9,182 nt of DNA from Flavobacteriales bacterium. Its GTDB lineage: Bacteria; Bacteroidota; Bacteroidia; Flavobacteriales_E; Vicingaceae. The DNA is taken from assembly GCA_029262915.1 (NCBI GenBank), contig JAJCYN010000183.1, positions 1 through 9,182 of the forward strand, given 5' to 3'. How positions within the stretch are numbered: position 1 is the stretch's first letter; each line of letters starts with the position of its first letter. This document shows, piece by piece, positions 6,802 through 9,182 of this stretch. The notes beneath the pieces are model-generated. The model made no database searches. It saw only the letters and a list, made by a program, of their open reading frames with translations, and was not told where the DNA came from. Position numbers and translations under genes: made by a program.

Positions 6802-7878
6802 CTAGTAAAATTTTTCGTCTTGAGTTTTTTTAACGTCAGCGACAAATTGCTTAATTTTTTGTTCATCTTCTTTTTTGCATACTAGCAAAATACTGTCAGA
6901 TTCAACAATAATGTAATCATCTAAGCCTTGTAAAACAACTAATTTATCTTGAGGAACATTAACTATGTTGTTAGAAGAATCGTACATCATTACATTCTTT
7001 CCAACTAAAGCATTGTTATTTTTATCTAAAGGAAGATGAGTATAAATAGATCCCCAGGTTCCCAGGTCGGACCAGCCTATATCAGCACTAATTACAAAAA
7101 CATTTTTAGAACTTTCCATTATTCCATAATCGATGGAAATGTTTTTACAAGTAGCGTAAGCTGTTTGAATAAAGTTGTGTTCTTCTGTAGTATTGTATTT
7201 TCCTAATCCATTTTTAAAGACATCATTCACGTCTGGCAAAAGAGTTTCGAATGCTCTTTGAATGCTTTTTAAGCTCCAGATAAACATTCCAGAATTCCAG
7301 CAGAAATCCCCGCTTTCAATAAAATTTTTGGCTAATTCTGAGTCTGGTTTTTCAGTGAATGTTTTTACTCGTTTAATTTCGGTATCGTCTTCTATGAATT
7401 GAATATATCCATATCCAGTATCTGGTCTACTAGGAGTTATTCCTAAAGTTAATAAGCAATCAGTTGAAGAAGTATGATTTAGTGCTAGTTCTATTACTCT
7501 AACAAATTCATCTTCTTTCAAAATTAGATGATCGGAAGGGGCAACAACAATATTGGCATTAGGGTTTTTTGCTGCTATTTTATAATTGGCATAAGCAATA
7601 CATGGAGCAGTATTTCTCATTTTTGGTTCGCAAATAATTTGCTCATCAGTAATTCCAGCTAATTGTGATTTGGTTAAATCTTTATAAATTTCATTAGTAA
7701 CAATATAAATATTTTCTTCAGGGCAAATTCGTTTTAACCTATTATAGGTTTGTTGAATTAGGGTTTCTCCTGTTCCTAAAATATCTAGAAATTGTTTTGG
7801 GTGCTGGGTTCTACTCATCGGCCAAAATCGACTCCCAATTCCACCAGCCATTATTATACAGTAATTATTGGTATTCAT
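6802..7878 (-). CDS. manC: mannose-1-phosphate guanylyltransferase (GDP-mannose pyrophosphorylase)
   Basis: This enzyme makes GDP-mannose from mannose 1-phosphate and GTP, supplying mannose, and through it fucose or rhamnose-type sugars, for LPS O-chains, capsule or exopolysaccharide. The 358-residue product is the single-domain form: a Rossmann-like nucleotidyltransferase domain with MAGGIGSRFWPMSR (10-23), Lys28, EPKMRNTAPC (84-93), APSDH (113-117), GYGYI (155-159), FTEKP (174-178), WNSGMF (194-199) and ADIGWSDLGTW (265-275), then a short left-handed beta-helix-like C-terminal part (about 290-345). It lacks the C-terminal phosphomannose isomerase domain of the long bifunctional ManC proteins, so mannose 6-phosphate isomerase and phosphomannomutase must be elsewhere. 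The ATG directly precedes the conserved first strand (YCIIMAGG). It lies 14 nt after the aminotransferase gene, so co-transcription is likely, and 42 nt before tatC. Confidence 0.95.
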   Translation of the reverse strand: MNTNNYCIIMAGGIGSRFWPMSRTQHPKQFLDILGTGETLIQQTYNRLKRICPEENIYIVTNEIYKDLTKSQLAGITDEQIICEPKMRNTAPCIAYANYKIAAKNPNANIVVAPSDHLILKEDEFVRVIELALNHTSSTDCLLTLGITPSRPDTGYGYIQFIEDDTEIKRVKTFTEKPDSELAKNFIESGDFCWNSGMFIWSLKSIQRAFETLLPDVNDVFKNGLGKYNTTEEHNFIQTAYATCKNISIDYGIMESSKNVFVISADIGWSDLGTWGSIYTHLPLDKNNNALVGKNVMMYDSSNNIVNVPQDKLVVLQGLDDYIIVESDSILLVCKKEDEQKIKQFVADVKKTQDEKFY

Positions 7879-7892
7879 AATTGACAGTAAAA

Positions 7893-9182
7893 TTAGCTCA
7901 ATTTACTTAAGGCTGCTTTGAGTCTTTCAAATAATTCATCAATTTCTTCATAAATTGATGTTCCAACAGAAAGTCTGTACCAAAGAGATTTTTTCGATGC
8001 TCCAAAAGCATAAAAAGGAACGATAGCTAATCCAGCTTCATTCAAAAGATACTTAGTAACATCAGCCGTAGTTTCTAGCACTGTTCCATCTGGAGTTATT
8101 TTTCCAGTCAAGTCAAATTTTACGGTAAGGTAAATTGCAGCCTGTGGAGGTATAGCTTCAATCTGAAACCCTTCATCTTTTAATTTTATTACACCTTCAT
8201 AAAAAGCATTTAAACGTTTACTAATGTCGTTTTTAAATGAAAATAAATATTCATCAGTGGCATCATCATTATCTAAATAATTGGCTGTTGCCACTTGTTC
8301 GGCTTTTGGTGACCATGCTCCAACGTGGCTCAGAATGGCTTTCATTTTCATTATTAGTTTTTGAGGGCCAAAGGCCCAGCCCACTCTAACACCTGTTGCA
8401 GCAAATGCTTTGGAAATACCGTCTATGTAAATGGTATAATTTTTCATATCAGGATTAATAGAAACTGGATCATAATGCCTTGTTTCCCCATGAGTTAATG
8501 CCCAATAAATTTGATCAAACATTAAATAAACAGGTTTTTTAGTATCTCCTCTTTTCTTGTTTTCTTCTAGTATTAAATCACAAATATCATTTAAACCATT
8601 TTCAGTAAAAACCGTTCCAGTGGGATTTAATGGAGAGCATAACGCAATTAAATTTGCTTCACCAATGTAAGGTTTTAAGTCTGCCGCAGTAGGCATAAAA
8701 TTATTTTCGGCTGTAGCTTCAATTAAAATTTGTTTGGCTCTTGTTAAATGACAATAATGATTATTGTTCCATGATGGAACGGGAAATAAAACGGTATCTT
8801 CTGGATCAAGGATTGTCTGATATGTAGCATAAATTAATGGTCGTGCCCCACCAGAAATTAGGATTTGTTCAGGATCATATTCCAGACCTTCTCTTGTATG
8901 TAAATAGCGGGAAACGGATTCTCTTAATTCTAAAATCCCATTAGCAGCTGGGTAGTTTGTTTCATCATTTTGGTAGGCTGTAATAATCTCGTTTTTAAGT
9001 TCAGAGGGAATGGGAAATATTTTAGGATTAAAATCTCCAATGGTTAAATTATAAATTTTTTCACCTTGTTTTATTTTTTCTTTTACTTCTCCAGCAAGCT
9101 TAATTATTTCTGAACCGACTAAATTTTCGGCCATTTCAGATACTCTTTGGTTAACGATTGGGTCTAATAATGATGTGTTCAT
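7893..9182 (-). CDS. pyridoxal-phosphate-dependent class I/II aminotransferase
   Basis: This is a fold-type I PLP enzyme of the aspartate aminotransferase superfamily, expected to be a cytosolic dimer moving an amino group between an amino acid and a 2-oxo acid. Visible signatures: YNLTIGDFNP (44-53), NYPAANGILELRE (76-88), SGGARPLIYA (110-119), the PLP-contacting SPLNPTG (183-189), FDQIYW (222-227, Asp223 and Tyr226), the Schiff-base lysine Lys258 in GISKAFAATGVRVGW, and Arg403 in WYRLSVG for the substrate carboxylate. At 429 residues it is longer than typical AspC-type enzymes (about 400), with an insertion around 205-218 (EENKKRGDTKKP). Substrate specificity (aspartate, aromatic or other) cannot be decided from sequence. 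The ATG occupies the last three bases of the window; the product looks complete because about 45 residues precede the first conserved strand, but an upstream start cannot be excluded. It is the first visible gene of the leftward run, 14 nt before manC. Confidence 0.9.
   Translation of the reverse strand: MNTSLLDPIVNQRVSEMAENLVGSEIIKLAGEVKEKIKQGEKIYNLTIGDFNPKIFPIPSELKNEIITAYQNDETNYPAANGILELRESVSRYLHTREGLEYDPEQILISGGARPLIYATYQTILDPEDTVLFPVPSWNNNHYCHLTRAKQILIEATAENNFMPTAADLKPYIGEANLIALCSPLNPTGTVFTENGLNDICDLILEENKKRGDTKKPVYLMFDQIYWALTHGETRHYDPVSINPDMKNYTIYIDGISKAFAATGVRVGWAFGPQKLIMKMKAILSHVGAWSPKAEQVATANYLDNDDATDEYLFSFKNDISKRLNAFYEGVIKLKDEGFQIEAIPPQAAIYLTVKFDLTGKITPDGTVLETTADVTKYLLNEAGLAIVPFYAFGASKKSLWYRLSVGTSIYEEIDELFERLKAALSKLS

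Noticed and set aside
1..9182. Search for a novel defence, mobile or biosynthetic system
   Set aside because: All seven genes belong to well-known families with intact motifs, there are no repeats, integrase genes or abrupt changes in base use that I can see, and the spacers are short; nothing supports a new multi-gene system here.

Overview
The window looks like ordinary chromosome from a member of the Bacteroidota, most likely a Flavobacteriales-type marine or aquatic bacterium. The DNA is strongly AT-rich (roughly one third G+C by eye). Start codons lack Shine-Dalgarno sequences, and the promoter-like sites fit the Bacteroidota form (TTTG, about 19 nt, TAnnTTTG) rather than the E. coli form. 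The protein variants (an extended TatC periplasmic loop, a 570-residue RecJ, a single-domain ManC) also fit this phylum. I see no mobile element, CRISPR array, tRNA or rRNA.

Layout: the left third carries two rightward genes. The first is the 3' part of dxs (isoprenoid precursor synthesis), cut by the window edge. The second is recJ (single-strand DNA exonuclease), 107 nt downstream with a possible promoter of its own. recJ converges on oxyR with a gap of only 7 nt. oxyR is a LysR-family peroxide sensor with the diagnostic cysteine pair. It is divergent from a small VOC/glyoxalase-fold gene, and the roughly 100-nt space between them is the most informative regulatory DNA here. It holds back-to-back Bacteroidota-type promoters and a 19-nt palindrome matching the classical OxyR dimer site ATAGnTnnnAnCTAT, which overlaps the oxyR -7 element.

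A perfect 16-bp inverted repeat (bidirectional terminator) separates the VOC gene from the right-hand block. That block is a leftward run: a class I PLP aminotransferase, manC (GDP-mannose synthesis), tatC (Tat translocase) and lptB (LPS-export ATPase), spaced 14, 42 and 52 nt apart. Three of these four are envelope-biogenesis functions. The block may be one operon, possibly with an internal promoter before tatC.

No previously undescribed multi-gene system is evident. All seven genes are recognisable at family level. The points worth following are the OxyR operator and its possible VOC target, promoter -7 elements that almost touch start codons (suggesting leaderless or near-leaderless mRNAs), and a Thr-to-Ser change in the OxyR peroxide pocket.
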